A stretch of DNA of 64,000 bases from Gammaproteobacteria bacterium. GTDB taxonomy: Bacteria > Pseudomonadota > Gammaproteobacteria > Steroidobacterales > Woeseiaceae. The notes under the pieces were generated by a model. The model saw only the letters and a list, made by a program, of their open reading frames with translations. It had not been told where the DNA came from and made no database searches. Position 1 is the first letter of the stretch; each line of letters opens with the position of its first letter. The DNA is taken from the NCBI GenBank assembly GCA_009937615.1, contig JAACFB010000009.1, positions 19,725 to 83,724 of the forward strand, given 5' to 3'. Position numbers and translations under genes: made by a program. Below, piece after piece: positions 52,155 to 62,915 of this stretch.

Positions 52155-53432
52155 ATGAACGGCCTTGCCACGACGCGCGAGAAGGTTGAAGCGGGACTGC
52201 GGCGACGCCGGCGCACGGAACGGGTGTTCCGGCTGACGGGTATCTTGGCCACGACGGTCGGCGTGCTCTTTCTCGGCGTTTTCTTTGCCGATTTGATCGG
52301 CAAAGGTTCCAGCGCTTTTTTTCAGACATTCATTCAGCTCGACGTCGAATTCAGTGAAGATATTCTGGGACCCGGCAGTACTGTCGATCTGGAATACGCA
52401 GACTTCGATGGACTGGCGAGAAGCGCATTGCGCCGGGCATTTCCAGAGGTAACGAGCCGCGGCGAACGCCGTGAACTGAATCGGCTGGTGAGCGTCGGTG
52501 CCGGTTATCAGCTGCGCGACATGCTGGTCGCTGACCCGGCATTGCTGGGCGCCCGGCGTTCGGTTTGGGTTCCGGCGTCATCGACGGTCGATATGTTCAT
52601 GAAGGGCAATATCGACCCGGCCCTGGATGAGGCGCTGAGGCCTCTCTCGGATCCTCAGATCGGTTGGATCAAGGGCTTGCAAGACAGAGGCCGGATCGCC
52701 AAGCACTTCAACAGGGCATTGTTCACCAACGGCGACTCGCGGGAGCCGGAACTCGCCGGCATTCGTGGAGCGTTGATGGGCTCCTTTTACATGCTCGTCG
52801 TAACCGTCTTGCTGGCGTTTCCCATCGGTGTGGCCGCAGCAATATACCTCGAGGAATTTGCGCCGCGCAGCCGCTGGTCTGACCTGATCGAGGTCAACAT
52901 CAATAATCTTGCAGCGGTGCCGTCGATCGTATTCGGGTTGCTGGGCTTGGCGGTATTCATCAACTGGGCTGCACTGCCGCGTTCGGCGCCGCTCGTCGGC
53001 GGCCTGGTTCTGTCGCTGCTGACACTGCCGGTCATCATCATCGCGTCGCGTGCCGCGATTAAAGCGGTTCCGCCATCGATACGCGAGGCGGCCCTGGGTA
53101 TTGGTGCGTCGCAGATGCAGGTGGTTTTTCATCATGTCATGCCGTTGGCGATGCCCGGGATGCTGACGGGCACGATCATCGGTATGAGCCGTGCTCTCGG
53201 CGAGTCCGCACCACTGTTGATGATTGGCATGGTTGCTTTTATCGTTGACGTGCCGGGAGGATTCTCTGACCCTGCCACCGCGTTGCCTGTACAAATTTAT
53301 CTCTGGGCCGACAGCCCGGAGCGGGCGTTTGCCGAACGTACGTCGGCAGCAATAATGGTGCTGTTGGGCTTTTTACTGTTAATGAACCTGACAGCAGTGA
53401 TCGTCCGAAAGCGTATGGAACGGAAGTGGTGA
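52155..53432 (+). CDS. pstA: Phosphate ABC transporter permease PstA (long form)
   Basis: This 425-residue permease partner of PstC is also long (E. coli about 296), with an N-terminal DUF3333-like part: one membrane helix near 33-55, then a periplasmic insert to about 205. The channel core has [16 protein letters not shown], and the [29 protein letters not shown] coupling segment. ATG 52155 has AAGGA seven bases upstream; ATG 52137 overlaps the pstC end by 8 bases and is the alternative. Confidence 0.92.
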   Translation: MNGLATTREKVEAGLRRRRRTERVFRLTGILATTVGVLFLGVFFADLIGKGSSAFFQTFIQLDVEFSEDILGPGSTVDLEYADFDGLARSALRRAFPEVTSRGERRELNRLVSVGAGYQLRDMLVADPALLGARRSVWVPASSTVDMFMKGNIDPALDEALRPLSDPQIGWIKGLQDRGRIAKHFNRALFTNGDSREPELAGIRGALMGSFYMLVVTVLLAFPIGVAAAIYLEEFAPRSRWSDLIEVNINNLAAVPSIVFGLLGLAVFINWAALPRSAPLVGGLVLSLLTLPVIIIASRAAIKAVPPSIREAALGIGASQMQVVFHHVMPLAMPGMLTGTIIGMSRALGESAPLLMIGMVAFIVDVPGGFSDPATALPVQIYLWADSPERAFAERTSAAIMVLLGFLLLMNLTAVIVRKRMERKW

Positions 53433-53460
53433 CGCAGGTTTGAGCTCGCGGGGACCCTGT

Positions 53461-54363
53461 ATGACAATGGCTATCATGACCGAAACTGAAACAACTGAAA
53501 ATCGCACATCTGCGACGGCACAGGTTGATTTGCCCGACGAGAAGCGGGACCCACCGGCCACCATTGCAACGGAGCTTGGTGCGACCGTAGGCAATGTTCG
53601 CTGCGAGAATCCGTTTGTTGTGGCCGAAAACATTGACGTTTATTACGGTGACAATCATGCCATCAAGAACGTAACGCTCGAGATCGGCAAAAGCGAGGTG
53701 ATTGCGCTGATCGGTCCGTCAGGTTGCGGCAAGTCCACCTTCCTGCGTTGCCTGAACCGCATGAACGATTCGATTGAGTCGGCCCGTGTTACGGGGAAGA
53801 TAACTCTTGACGGCCAGGATATTTACGGCAAAGGACTGGATCCGGTTGCCTTGCGCGCGCGCGTCGGCATGGTATTTCAGAAGCCGAACCCTTTCCCGAA
53901 GAGCATCTATGACAATGTCGCGTACGGTCCGCGAATACACGGTCTGGCAACGGATCGCGCCGAACTCGATGACATCGTGCACAGAAGCCTCGAGCGCGCG
54001 GGGCTGCTCAAGGAAGTTAAGGACCGAATGGATGAGCCCGGCACCGGGTTGTCCGGCGGTCAACAACAGCGCCTGTGCATCGCCAGAACAATCGCGGTCG
54101 ATCCAGAGGTGATCCTGATGGACGAGCCCTGTTCGGCTCTCGATCCCATCGCAACGGCGCGCATCGAGGACTTGATCGACGAACTGTCCGAGGACTACGC
54201 GATTGTCATTGTTACCCATTCCATGCAGCAGGCGGCGCGGGTGTCCCGGCGCGTTGCGTATTTTCATCTTGGCCTGCTGGTCGAGGTTGACGAGACCGAC
54301 AAGATCTTCACTAATCCACAGCACCGGCTGACCGAGGATTACATTACCGGTCGAATCGGTTGA
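53461..54363 (+). CDS. pstB: Phosphate ABC transporter ATPase PstB
   Basis: This 300-residue ATPase has Walker [10 protein letters not shown], signature [13 protein letters not shown] and Walker [34 protein letters not shown] is PstB-specific. The roughly 50 residues before [11 protein letters not shown] are polar and likely disordered, longer than in E. coli. ATG 53461 is used; ATG 53476 would shorten this tail. Last gene of the pst operon, 28 bases after pstA, convergent with the arsC-type gene. Confidence 0.92.
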   Translation: MTMAIMTETETTENRTSATAQVDLPDEKRDPPATIATELGATVGNVRCENPFVVAENIDVYYGDNHAIKNVTLEIGKSEVIALIGPSGCGKSTFLRCLNRMNDSIESARVTGKITLDGQDIYGKGLDPVALRARVGMVFQKPNPFPKSIYDNVAYGPRIHGLATDRAELDDIVHRSLERAGLLKEVKDRMDEPGTGLSGGQQQRLCIARTIAVDPEVILMDEPCSALDPIATARIEDLIDELSEDYAIVIVTHSMQQAARVSRRVAYFHLGLLVEVDETDKIFTNPQHRLTEDYITGRIG

Positions 54364-54372
54364 AGCGCGAAC

Positions 54373-54729
54373 CTAAAGCTTGTTCGTTTTCATAAACTCG
54401 GCAAACCGTTCCTTCGCGAACCCCACCGCGATGAAGTGGTCGGCTTCTATGACCGGTCGCTTGATTAGCGTCGGCCGCTCGAGCATTGCGGCGATGGCCT
54501 TGTCTCGTGTCATGTCTACCCGGTCGACCTCTGGTAGCTTGCGCCAGGTCAGGCTCTTTCTGTTTAGCAGCTTTTCCCAGCCAATTCGGTCTGACCAGCG
54601 CTCCAGCGTCTGGATGTCGAGGCCATCGATGCGCAGGTCATGAAATTTGAAATCGACGCCTTCATCCGTCAGAAACTGCCGGGCCTGCCTGCAGGTATCG
54701 CAACTTTTGATTCCGAATAGTGTGAACAT
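54373..54729 (-). CDS. ArsC/Spx family protein, YffB-like
   Basis: This 118-residue thioredoxin-fold protein has SCDTCRQAR near the N-terminus (a CxxC, where arsenate reductases have a single Cys) and RPTLIKRPVI near the C-terminus, as in YffB/Spx-like proteins. Such genes often sit next to dapE or dapD in gammaproteobacteria; function is unclear, possibly glutathione-dependent reduction. It begins 9 bases after dapD and is probably co-transcribed with it. Confidence 0.9.
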   Translation of the reverse strand: MFTLFGIKSCDTCRQARQFLTDEGVDFKFHDLRIDGLDIQTLERWSDRIGWEKLLNRKSLTWRKLPEVDRVDMTRDKAIAAMLERPTLIKRPVIEADHFIAVGFAKERFAEFMKTNKL

Positions 54730-54738
54730 CCTACTTGG

Positions 54739-55566
54739 TCATAATTCCGCGTTACGCAGAAGTTCGTTCAGACTGGTTTTGGCGCGTGTCTTCGCGTCAA
54801 CATGCTTTACGATGACCGCACAATACAATGCGTACTTTCCGTCACTCGCCGGCAGACTGCCCGGCACAACGACCGAGCCGGCGGGAACCCGCCCATAACT
54901 TACCTGATCGGACGCGCGATCATAGATGCGCGTACTCTGGCCAATGTACACGCCCATTGATATTACGGAGCCCTGCTCAACGACAACACCTTCGACAATC
55001 TCCGAACGTGCGCCGATGAAGCAGTCATCCTCGATAATCGTGGGTCCGGCCTGAACCGGCTCGAGTACGCCGCCAATACCTACGCCGCCAGACAGATGCA
55101 CATTGCTGCCAATTTGCGCGCAGCTGCCGACGGTCGCCCAGGTATCGACCATCGTACCGCTGCCCACGTGTGCCCCGATATTCACGTAGCTTGGCATCAG
55201 GACGACATCGGGCGCAACAAAGGCACCGCGCCGAACGATGGCATCGGGCACGACGCGCACGCCATCCCGAGCGAAGTCGGCCTCGCTGTAATCGGCGTAC
55301 TTCAACGGCACTTTGTCAAAAAAGCGGCTGTATTTTCCAGGCATAACCCGGTTGTCGGCAAGGCGGAAGCTCAGCAGGACCGCTTTTTTCAGCCACTGGT
55401 GGACCTGCCAGTCACCATCAACTCTCTCGGCGACGCGCGCTTCGCCCCTGTCCAGCATTGTGATGGCATGCTGTACGGCCTCGCCGAGCTGTCGGCTTTC
55501 GGCATCCGTGTCCATGCGAGCGCCTGTCGCAAAGCCTTTGTCGATAATGTCAATCAGGTCCTGCAC
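54739..55566 (-). CDS. dapD: 2,3,4,5-tetrahydropyridine-2,6-dicarboxylate N-succinyltransferase
   Basis: This 275-residue enzyme transfers succinyl from succinyl-CoA to tetrahydrodipicolinate in the lysine/DAP pathway. The left-handed beta-helix is visible as hexapeptide repeats from about 100 to 235 ([32 protein letters not shown], then [22 protein letters not shown]). Length matches the family (274). It lies 35 bases after glnD on the same strand. Confidence 0.95.
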   Translation of the reverse strand: MQDLIDIIDKGFATGARMDTDAESRQLGEAVQHAITMLDRGEARVAERVDGDWQVHQWLKKAVLLSFRLADNRVMPGKYSRFFDKVPLKYADYSEADFARDGVRVVPDAIVRRGAFVAPDVVLMPSYVNIGAHVGSGTMVDTWATVGSCAQIGSNVHLSGGVGIGGVLEPVQAGPTIIEDDCFIGARSEIVEGVVVEQGSVISMGVYIGQSTRIYDRASDQVSYGRVPAGSVVVPGSLPASDGKYALYCAVIVKHVDAKTRAKTSLNELLRNAEL

Positions 55567-55601
55567 GTGTTTGTCCCATACCTTAAATGGATTCCGAAAA
55601 A

Positions 55602-58280
55602 TCAGTTTGCAACGTTATTGTCGCCCAATTCAATTATCAGTGCGTTACTTAATTGTTGTTTCGCTTCGGCGTCGAGCGGGGCGCCGGTTTCATCGCTGAC
55701 GTAAAAGACGTCCTCGGCGCGTTCGCCGATCGTCATGATCTTTGCCGCCTGGATGTCGACGCCGCGCGAGATAAATGCTTTTCCGACCTTGCTCAATAAG
55801 CCGGGCCGATCGGCGGCCACAAGTTCCAGCACGGTGCTCCCGTCCGGAGTATTTTCGCCGAACTCGACGATGGTCTTCGTTGTGAACATGCGAACCTGCC
55901 GCGGTGCTGCGCGGGTCACACGCGCGACATTGTCTTCTCGGGCGGTCAACACGCGGGTCAGCGCACGCCGGATCTTGCTCATGCGCGCCTCGTCAATCTC
56001 CATGCGTTTGTCCAGTTCCATGAAAATGAAAGTGTCCAGGCTGTAGTTGTTCGCGGTCGGCACGATGCGCGCATCGACAATCGTCATTCCGAGCTCGTCG
56101 AGTGCGGCTGTCGCATGCGCGAATGTGTGTCGGATTCGCGGCGTGTACAACACGGCCTCTACGCCGTCGCCGTTCTCTTGCCGGCGCACGTCGATGAGGC
56201 CGACTTCCGAGGTGGTGTCGGAGTCGGCGAGCCACTCGGTGTGCCAGACTATCTCATCGCTACGATGCCGCAGGAAGTAAAGGTCATCGAATAGTGCCCA
56301 TACGCTGTCGATAAGATCGTTTTCAACGCCAATCTGCTGCAGAGCTTCCCTGGTCTGGGTTTTCTTTTCCAGGATCAACTGGTCGCGATCAATCGGATTC
56401 TCGAGCCCGCGCCGCAATGCCCGATGCGTCAACTCGTAGAGATCGCGGAACAGTGTGGCCTTCCAGGAATTCCAGAGCGCAGGATTCGTGCCGCGCACAT
56501 CGGCAACGGTCAATACATAGAGGTAGTCGAGATGCAGGGGGTCTCTGACGAGCGACGCGAACTCGTTGATTACATCGGGGTCGCCAATATCCTTCTTCTG
56601 TGCCGTCGTGGACAGGATCAGGTGATTTCGAACGAGCCAGGCGACAATCCGCGCTTCGTACTGGCTGAGCCCGTGCTCGAGGCAAAAGGCTTCGGCATCG
56701 ACCGCGCCCAGTTCCGAATGGTCGCCACCTCGCCCCTTGGCAATATCATGAAATAAGCCGCTCAGATAGGCGATCTCCGGTTTCTCGAAAGACTGCATGA
56801 TCCGGCTGCAATGCCGGTATTCGTGATCAAAGCGCGCGAGCGCAAACCGCCGGAGGTTGCTGACGACGAACAGCGTGTGCTCGTCGACCGTGTACGCGTG
56901 AAAAAGGTCGTACTGCATTCGGCCGACAATGCGGCCGAACGATGGGATGTACAGGCCGAGGACGCCATAAAGGTTCATGCGCCGAAGTTCGTGGGTCACT
57001 CCCTCCGGTGCCCGGAGAATAGACAGGAATAGCCTGTGATTGCGGGGATTTTGCCGAAACTCTTCGTCGATCAGGTACAGGTTGCGCTTGATCAGGCCAA
57101 TCGTGTACGCGCTGACGCCGCGTAAATCCGGGATTTGCTGCAGCAGAAGGAATAATTCGAGGAGCGCCGAGGGATCGTGCACGAAGACCTGGTCATCGAC
57201 GGTCTGCAGGAAACCATTCTTGACCTGGAAACGCGCGTTCAGCGGCTCTGGCAGCGCTTCCGGGTCCATCAGGATCGCCTCTTCGAAGAGTTGCAGCAGC
57301 ATTTCGTTCAGCCGGCTCAACTCCATAACGGTGCGATAATAGCGTTGCATGAACTGCTCAACCGCGAGCGTATAGGTCGCATCCTCGTAGCCGAGCATCT
57401 TGGCAAGCTTGATCTGATGATCGAACAGCAATCGGTCTTCGCGCCGCCCGGTCATAATGTGCAGCCCGAAGCGGATGCGCCAAAGGAATGCCTGGCCCTC
57501 GCTGAGTCGCCTGACCTGGACCTGCGTGAGGAAGTTGTGTTTGACCAGTTCGTCAAATGTCTGGACGCCGAAATACCGCTTTGCCACCCAGCCGATCATC
57601 TGGATGTCTCGAAGTCCTCCGGGACTTCCCTTGACGTTGGGCTCGAGATTATAGGCAGTATCGTGATAACGATGGTGGCGGGCGATCTGTTCCTTTCGCT
57701 TCTCGATAAAAAACTCGTTCGGGGGCCAGAGTTTGTCGGGGCCGAGCGCTGCCTGCATTGACTCGAACAACTCTGCCGGCCCATCAAGCAGTCGTGCTTC
57801 GAGCAGCGTCGTCGCAATGGTCAGATCTTTGCCAGCCTGCTCCGCGCACTGCGCAATCGTACGAACGCTGTGACCAATTTCCAGACCCACGTCCCAGAGT
57901 GCCGTGATGAAGCCGGCGATCTGCGCCTCGCTACCCGCCGACAGGTTGTCAGGCAGCAGCAACATGATGTCGATGTCCGAACCGGGATGCAGTTCGGCCC
58001 GCCCATAGCCGCCAACAGCGACGAGTGCGGCGCTGTCGTCCGAATCCTTCGTGTGCCTGCGCCACAAATGGATCAACAGCTCGTCCAGGACCGACGCCCT
58101 GAGATGGACCAGGGTGACAACCGACTCTCCGGCAAGAAAACGCTGTTTTATGTTGTCGCTGGCCGCTGCGAGTGCAACCCGACTGCTGCCCGGCGAGTCG
58201 TCGGCCAGCGTATCGCGCAGCAAGGCCAATGCCGCGTCGTCCGCGAACGACTCAGCCCATTCGATCGCTGTGTACGTCAT
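55602..58280 (-). CDS. glnD: Bifunctional PII uridylyltransferase/uridylyl-removing enzyme
   Basis: This 892-residue glutamine sensor uridylylates and deuridylylates PII. The nucleotidyltransferase motif [19 protein letters not shown] has the metal Asp pair at 102/104. The HD hydrolase domain shows [17 protein letters not shown] near 505. Two C-terminal ACT domains follow (about 700-780 and 810-890, with [25 protein letters not shown] in the second). All domains are complete. It sits between map and dapD as in enterobacteria. Confidence 0.95.
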   Translation of the reverse strand: MTYTAIEWAESFADDAALALLRDTLADDSPGSSRVALAAASDNIKQRFLAGESVVTLVHLRASVLDELLIHLWRRHTKDSDDSAALVAVGGYGRAELHPGSDIDIMLLLPDNLSAGSEAQIAGFITALWDVGLEIGHSVRTIAQCAEQAGKDLTIATTLLEARLLDGPAELFESMQAALGPDKLWPPNEFFIEKRKEQIARHHRYHDTAYNLEPNVKGSPGGLRDIQMIGWVAKRYFGVQTFDELVKHNFLTQVQVRRLSEGQAFLWRIRFGLHIMTGRREDRLLFDHQIKLAKMLGYEDATYTLAVEQFMQRYYRTVMELSRLNEMLLQLFEEAILMDPEALPEPLNARFQVKNGFLQTVDDQVFVHDPSALLELFLLLQQIPDLRGVSAYTIGLIKRNLYLIDEEFRQNPRNHRLFLSILRAPEGVTHELRRMNLYGVLGLYIPSFGRIVGRMQYDLFHAYTVDEHTLFVVSNLRRFALARFDHEYRHCSRIMQSFEKPEIAYLSGLFHDIAKGRGGDHSELGAVDAEAFCLEHGLSQYEARIVAWLVRNHLILSTTAQKKDIGDPDVINEFASLVRDPLHLDYLYVLTVADVRGTNPALWNSWKATLFRDLYELTHRALRRGLENPIDRDQLILEKKTQTREALQQIGVENDLIDSVWALFDDLYFLRHRSDEIVWHTEWLADSDTTSEVGLIDVRRQENGDGVEAVLYTPRIRHTFAHATAALDELGMTIVDARIVPTANNYSLDTFIFMELDKRMEIDEARMSKIRRALTRVLTAREDNVARVTRAAPRQVRMFTTKTIVEFGENTPDGSTVLELVAADRPGLLSKVGKAFISRGVDIQAAKIMTIGERAEDVFYVSDETGAPLDAEAKQQLSNALIIELGDNNVAN

Positions 58281-58308
58281 CGGTGTGCGGGGCTGCGGGC
58301 AGTCATGA

Positions 58309-59073
58309 TCAACGATCGTCCGCGCCGAGCGTCAAGACCTCGAACCCGCTATCGGTGATCAGCACCGTGTGTTCCCACTGTGCCGACAGGCTGTGGTCCT
58401 TGGTCACGACCGTCCAGCCGTCGGGAAGGAGTCTTACGCTGGCTTTGCCCGCATTGACCATGGGTTCAACGGTGAGCGTCATGCCGGCCCTTAGCTCCAG
58501 TCCGGTGCCGGCGGTGCCGTAATGCAGCACCTGCGGATCTTCGTGGAATATTCGGCCGATCCCGTGTCCGCAATATTCACGGACGACCGAGCAGCGATGT
58601 TTTTCGACGTGCTGCTGGATGGCCGCGCCAACATCACCGAGGCGCTTGCCCGCGGCGAGTTGTTCTATGCCGAGCCACATGCCCTCATAGGCGATCTGGG
58701 ACAGGCGCTGAGCCTGGATTGTCGGCTTACCGGCGAAAAACATTCGGCTCGTGTCACCGTGGAAGCCGTCCTTGATCACGGTGATATCGATGTTCAGTGC
58801 GTCGCCGGCCTTGAGTACGCGGTCACCCGGTATCCCATGGCACACGACATGATTGACGGAAGTACAGATCGATTTGGGGAATCCGCGATAGTTGAGAGGG
58901 GCAGGGATTGCGCCCTGCACCTCGGTTATGAATTTGTGGCAGATTTCGTCGAGTTCACCCGTGGTGATCCCCGGCCTTACGTATTCGCCAATCATATCGA
59001 GCACGTCGGCCGCAAGGCGTCCGGCAACCCGCATCTTGTCCTGTTCGTCGGCCGTTTTGATGGTTACGGTCAT
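58309..59073 (-). CDS. map: Methionine aminopeptidase type I
   Basis: This 254-residue dinuclear metallopeptidase removes the N-terminal Met. INIDITVIKDGFHGDTSRMF carries the two Asp ligands, GHGIGRIFHEDPQVLHYG the His and neighbouring catalytic residues, GMTLTVEPMVNAG and QWEHTVLIT the two Glu ligands. Length is slightly less than E. coli (264). It is divergent from rpsB, the arrangement found in enterobacteria. Confidence 0.95.
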   Translation of the reverse strand: MTVTIKTADEQDKMRVAGRLAADVLDMIGEYVRPGITTGELDEICHKFITEVQGAIPAPLNYRGFPKSICTSVNHVVCHGIPGDRVLKAGDALNIDITVIKDGFHGDTSRMFFAGKPTIQAQRLSQIAYEGMWLGIEQLAAGKRLGDVGAAIQQHVEKHRCSVVREYCGHGIGRIFHEDPQVLHYGTAGTGLELRAGMTLTVEPMVNAGKASVRLLPDGWTVVTKDHSLSAQWEHTVLITDSGFEVLTLGADDR

Positions 59074-59180
59074 ACCCTCTCACTGGTAGCGGGGCCAAAA
59101 CCGAGGATTCCAGGAAACAGCGGGTTGGTAGCCCATTTCCGGATAATCTCGCTTCAACCCTGAAATCTCCTGAATCCGCG

Positions 59181-59209
59181 TTGTTGGCCGCGGCCGGCTA
59201 TGGTATAAA
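59181..59209 (+). promoter_or_regulatory. Sigma-70 promoter for rpsB
   Basis: TTGTTG (59181-59186) and TATAAA (59204-59209) are separated by exactly 17 bases, and TGG just before the -10 gives an extended -10 element. The start of transcription would be near 59216, leaving a leader of about 108 bases before the rpsB ATG. Confidence 0.7.
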
Positions 59210-59215
59210 GCGCGC

Positions 59216-59323
59216 GCCCTTGAGGCAATTAATCCACACGTATACCGACACGTCACGCTGGGTGCCCCACCTGAAAAGGGGTTGCGAGATGGGGTATACG
59301 GAGGCCTAACCCGGAGTAATTAA
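59216..59323 (+). ncRNA. rpsB 5' leader, candidate S2 autoregulatory structure
   Basis: CGTATACC (59239-59246) and GGTATACG (59293-59300) are perfect 8-base complements that could close the leader. Inside, CCCC (59265-59268) can pair with GGGG (59278-59281) over a CCTGAAAA loop region. CCCCA (59265-59269) with TGGGG (59290-59294) is a competing pairing. GGAG at 59313-59316 is the ribosome-binding site. In enterobacteria the map-rpsB interval carries the t44/S2 leader, which S2 represses. This element is in the same place; homology was not tested. Confidence 0.5.
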
Positions 59324-60589
59324 ATGGCAGACGTATCCATGCGCCAGATGCTAGAGGCTGGCGTGCATTTTGGTCATCAGACCCGCTACTGGAACCCGAA
59401 GATGGCGCCGTTCATCTTTGGCGAGCGAAACAAGATCCACATCATCAATCTCGAGAAAAGCCTTCCGCTTGCGCGGGAAGCCAGCTCGTTCGTCAAGGCG
59501 ACCGTCGCTGACGGTGGCAAAGTGCTGTTCGTCGGGACGAAGCGTGCGGCCCGCGAGGCGGTCAGAACGCATGCTGTGCGCGCTGAAATGCCGTTCGTCA
59601 GCTATCGCTGGCTGGGTGGGATGCTCACCAACTACAAGACGATCCGGCAATCGGTCAAGCGCTTGATGACGCTCGAGAAAATGGCTGAAGAAGGCGGCTT
59701 TGAAGGTTTGACCAAGAAAGAAGTGCTGGGCCTCAGTCGTGAACAGGAGAAACTGGAGCGTAGCCTGGGTGGCATCAAGGAAATGACCTCGCTGCCGGAC
59801 GTGCTGTTCGTCATCGACGTCGAGCACGAGGATATTGCCGTGCGTGAGGCCCGCAAGCTGGGGATACCGGTTGTTGCCGTGGTGGATACTAACTGCTCGC
59901 CGGAGGGCGTGGACTACGTTATTCCAGGCAATGACGATGCAATGCGTGCGATCGAGCTTTACGCGGGGATAATTGCCGACGCCGTGATCGAGGGCAAGGC
60001 CTCGCTGCCCGAAGTGGCGCTCGGCGAGGATGAGTTCGTCGAGCTCGACGAAGCCGGTAAGGTCAAAAAGACATCGGGCCGCAAGAAGAAAGCAGCGAAG
60101 AAGACGCCCGTGAAGAAAAAGGGACCGACGAAAAAAGTGGCGGGCATCGGCGCCGCCAAGCCCGCTGCTGCCGAAGCAGCTGATTCTGCCGCGGGAGATG
60201 CCGCAGAAGCTGCGGATGAGACGCCTGAAAAAATTGTCGAAGAATCCGTGACCGAAGCGCCTGCCGACGATTCCAAAGAGGCAGCAGCTGAGTCGCCTGA
60301 TGTTGCCGATGAAGCGCCTGTTGAGGCTGACCTGAAGGTTGCGGGTGACGCGGCCGAGGCGGCGAGCGATTCCGCCACCGATGCGGAGGCCGCAGGCGAA
60401 GTGGCTGCTGCTGATGAGGTTCAGGCTGAGCCGGCAGAGGCTAAGCCTGAGCCGGCGAAACCGGCCAAGAAGGCTGCAAAAAAAGTCGCCAAGAAAGCCG
60501 CCAAGAAGACTGCGAAAAAGGCCGCAAAGAAAGTCGCGGCCAAAGCAGCTGACGAAGGCGAAAAAGGGGAGACCGGCGATGACGATTAG
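59324..60589 (+). CDS. rpsB: Ribosomal protein S2 with long Lys/Ala and acidic C-terminal extension
   Basis: The first 225-230 residues are a standard S2 ([22 protein letters not shown], then [21 protein letters not shown] and [22 protein letters not shown]). Normal S2 ends near 240; here about 190 residues follow. The tail has a basic patch ([17 protein letters not shown]), an acidic, Ala-rich middle (about 265-375), and a histone-H1-like end ([20 protein letters not shown]) closing GETGDDD. The tail must protrude from the 30S body and could bind RNA or S1. The last 11 bases overlap tsf. Confidence 0.95.
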   Translation: MADVSMRQMLEAGVHFGHQTRYWNPKMAPFIFGERNKIHIINLEKSLPLAREASSFVKATVADGGKVLFVGTKRAAREAVRTHAVRAEMPFVSYRWLGGMLTNYKTIRQSVKRLMTLEKMAEEGGFEGLTKKEVLGLSREQEKLERSLGGIKEMTSLPDVLFVIDVEHEDIAVREARKLGIPVVAVVDTNCSPEGVDYVIPGNDDAMRAIELYAGIIADAVIEGKASLPEVALGEDEFVELDEAGKVKKTSGRKKKAAKKTPVKKKGPTKKVAGIGAAKPAAAEAADSAAGDAAEAADETPEKIVEESVTEAPADDSKEAAAESPDVADEAPVEADLKVAGDAAEAASDSATDAEAAGEVAAADEVQAEPAEAKPEPAKPAKKAAKKVAKKAAKKTAKKAAKKVAAKAADEGEKGETGDDD

Positions 60590-61454
60590 TGCATCAATGG
60601 TCAAAGCGCTTCGTGAGCGGACTGGCGCGGGAATGATGGAGTGCAAGAAAGCGCTGGTGGAGGCAGACGGCGATCTTGATGCCGCTGCCGAGGTATTGCG
60701 TAAGTCTGGCCAGGCCAAAGCAGACAAGAAAGCTGGCCGGGTTGCGGCGGACGGGCGCATCGTTGTTGCGCAGGAAGGAAGCACGGCAGTTATGGTCGAA
60801 GTCAATTCGGAAACGGATTTCGTTGCGAAAGACGAAAACTTCTCGGCATTCGCCGACGCGGTAGCCGCTGCAGCGCTCGCTACCGGAACGACCGATATCG
60901 GCAGCTTCGCAACCGAGAAGCTCGCTGACGGGCGCACTGTCGAGGAAGCACGCACGGAACTGATCGCCAAGGTCGGCGAGAATATCGGCGTGCGCAGAAT
61001 CGAGACGATCTCTACCGATGGGGTTATCGGCAGCTATACGCATGGCGCTCGTATTGGCGCCGTGGTTGCGATGCAGGGCGGCGACGAGACGCTGGCGCGC
61101 GATATTGCGATGCATATTGCGGCGACAAACCCGATGTGCATTGACGAGGCCGGAGTCCCGGCGGAAACGCTCGAGCGCGAGCACCGCATTCTGACCGAGC
61201 AAGCGCAGGAGTCCGGCAAGCCCGCCGATATCATTGAGAAAATGGTCAAAGGCCGGATCAACAAGTTCCTGAAGGAAATTACGCTGCTGGGCCAACCGTT
61301 CGTCAAAGATCCCGATGTCAGCGTCAGCAAGCTGCTGGCAGCCGGCGGCGCCAAGGTCACTGCTTTCGTGCGTTTCGAGGTCGGTGAGGGGATAGAGAAG
61401 AAAGAGGATAATTTTGTTGAAGAGGTTATGGCGCAGGTTAAAGGTGCCAGTTGA
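60579..61454 (+). CDS. tsf: Elongation factor Ts
   Basis: This 291-residue nucleotide exchange factor for EF-Tu has the N-terminal UBA-like domain ([25 protein letters not shown]) and the core [16 protein letters not shown] motif. ATG 60579 has GGGGAGA upstream, lies inside the rpsB end and overlaps it by 11 bases. A frame open from 60339 lies within rpsB in another frame and is not a start. Translational coupling to rpsB is likely; in most relatives a gap separates the two genes. Confidence 0.95.
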   Translation: MTISASMVKALRERTGAGMMECKKALVEADGDLDAAAEVLRKSGQAKADKKAGRVAADGRIVVAQEGSTAVMVEVNSETDFVAKDENFSAFADAVAAAALATGTTDIGSFATEKLADGRTVEEARTELIAKVGENIGVRRIETISTDGVIGSYTHGARIGAVVAMQGGDETLARDIAMHIAATNPMCIDEAGVPAETLEREHRILTEQAQESGKPADIIEKMVKGRINKFLKEITLLGQPFVKDPDVSVSKLLAAGGAKVTAFVRFEVGEGIEKKEDNFVEEVMAQVKGAS

Positions 61455-61461
61455 GATATAT

Positions 61462-61486
61462 TCTTTAATTTATTGATTATTAAAGA
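61462..61486. other. AT-rich inverted repeat between tsf and pyrH
   Basis: TCTTTAAT (61462-61469) and ATTAAAGA (61479-61486) are perfect 8-bp arms around a 9-base spacer in a strongly AT-rich stretch. It may be a processing site, a weak attenuator, or part of a pyrH promoter. No G+C-rich stem or T-run typical of an intrinsic terminator is present. Confidence 0.35.
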
Positions 61487-61568
61487 TTTAAGAGAAATTA
61501 TCACGTCACAGACCATCGTCGAGGGACATGCAGCGGGCGCCCGCACGGCAACTTGAAGAGGCAGATAC

Positions 61569-62291
61569 ATGACTGAGTCCAGGGGTTCTTATCGCCGCGT
61601 TTTGCTGAAACTCAGCGGCGAGGCGCTGATGGGAAATCTGGAGTACGGCATCAAGCCGGCGGTGATCCAGCGCATGGCGGCGGAAATTGCGACCGCGCAG
61701 AAAGCGGGGGTTGAAATTGCCATCGTCATCGGCGGTGGAAACATTTTTCGGGGCGCGGGTCTGGCGCGCGAAGGGATGGATCGTGTCACGGGTGACTACA
61801 TGGGCATGCTGGCGACCGTCATGAATGCCCTGGCTATTCAGGACGCACTGGAGTCCGCAGGGGTCTTTGCTCGCGTCATGTCGGCGATTCAGATCCACGA
61901 GGTCTGTGAAGACTATATTCGCCGTCGCGCCGTTCGCCACCTCGAGAAAGGCCGGGTTGTCGTGCTGGCGGCCGGAACCGGCAACCCGTTTTTTACGACC
62001 GACACGGCGGCCAGTCTGCGGGCAATAGAAATCGGCGCCGATGTGTTGCTGAAAGCGACGAAGGTGGATGGCGTTTATGACTCGGACCCGGTCAAAAATC
62101 CCGATGCAACGCGCTATGAAAAAGTGTCTTACGATCAACTGCTGACCGACAAGCTGTTGGTCATGGATGCGACCGCCGTTGTAATGTGTCGCGATAACAA
62201 TCTGCCGCTGCGCGTTTTCGATCTGACTCGGGCCAATGCGCTGGTTCAGGCGATGATGGGAGACGATGTCGGCACGCTGGTAACAGCCTGA
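61569..62291 (+). CDS. pyrH: Uridylate kinase
   Basis: This 240-residue UMP kinase of the amino-acid-kinase fold forms hexamers and makes UDP from [15 protein letters not shown] at the N-terminus, [10 protein letters not shown] near 55, [13 protein letters not shown] near 136 and [13 protein letters not shown] near 162 are the family signatures. AAGAGG lies before the ATG. It follows tsf after 114 AT-rich bases. Confidence 0.95.
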   Translation: MTESRGSYRRVLLKLSGEALMGNLEYGIKPAVIQRMAAEIATAQKAGVEIAIVIGGGNIFRGAGLAREGMDRVTGDYMGMLATVMNALAIQDALESAGVFARVMSAIQIHEVCEDYIRRRAVRHLEKGRVVVLAAGTGNPFFTTDTAASLRAIEIGADVLLKATKVDGVYDSDPVKNPDATRYEKVSYDQLLTDKLLVMDATAVVMCRDNNLPLRVFDLTRANALVQAMMGDDVGTLVTA

Positions 62292-62326
62292 TTGACAGGT
62301 AAAAGATTCAAAAGAGGACGGTAGAC

Positions 62327-62884
62327 GTGTTGGACGAGATCAAAAAAGACGCCGGGGAACGGATGGCAAAAAGTGTGGCAGCGCTGAGGCAGGAGTTCAC
62401 GAAAATACGTACCGGTCGCGCGCATACCAGCCTGCTGGATCACATAACGGTCGAATACTACGGTTCGCAGGTGCCGCTGAACCAGGTATCGAATGTCGGA
62501 GTGGAAGACTCGCGTACCCTCGTCGTCACACCGTGGGAGAAGGAGATGGTTGCCGTCGTCGAAAAGGCCATCCTGAATTCGGACCTGGGCCTTAATCCGG
62601 CGTCGGCCGGTACGGTGATTCGGGTTCCGCTGCCGGCCCTGACAGAAGAAAGACGCAAGGACATGATTCGACTTGTCCGCAATGAGGCCGAGGGCGGACG
62701 CATAGCGATTCGTAATATTCGTCGCGATGCCTTGAGTGATATCAAGGACCTGCTTAAGGAAAAGATGATCGGCGAAGACGACGAACATCGGGCACACGAT
62801 GAGATTCAGGCAATAACCGACAAGTATGTCGCCGAAATCGACGAAGTGCTTGCTGCAAAAGAAGCCGAACTCATGGAAATCTAG
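62327..62884 (+). CDS. frr: Ribosome recycling factor
   Basis: This 185-residue tRNA-mimic acts with EF-G to split post-termination ribosomes. The three-helix-bundle motifs [49 protein letters not shown] and [16 protein letters not shown] are present and the length is standard. The start is GTG 62327, preceded by GAGG. Confidence 0.95.
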   Translation: MLDEIKKDAGERMAKSVAALRQEFTKIRTGRAHTSLLDHITVEYYGSQVPLNQVSNVGVEDSRTLVVTPWEKEMVAVVEKAILNSDLGLNPASAGTVIRVPLPALTEERRKDMIRLVRNEAEGGRIAIRNIRRDALSDIKDLLKEKMIGEDDEHRAHDEIQAITDKYVAEIDEVLAAKEAELMEI

Positions 62885-62915
62885 GTCGGGCTCTACGGGC
62901 TCATTTGCTGAAGCC

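Noticed and set aside
60339..60578. Extended tsf start at 60339
   Set aside because: The added residues are the rpsB tail read out of frame; ATG 60579 has a good ribosome-binding site and the standard EF-Ts N-terminus.
59351..60970. A 539-codon minus-strand frame opposite rpsB and tsf
   Set aside because: It is an antisense artefact of the Ala/Lys-rich rpsB tail; composition is low-complexity and no family is visible.
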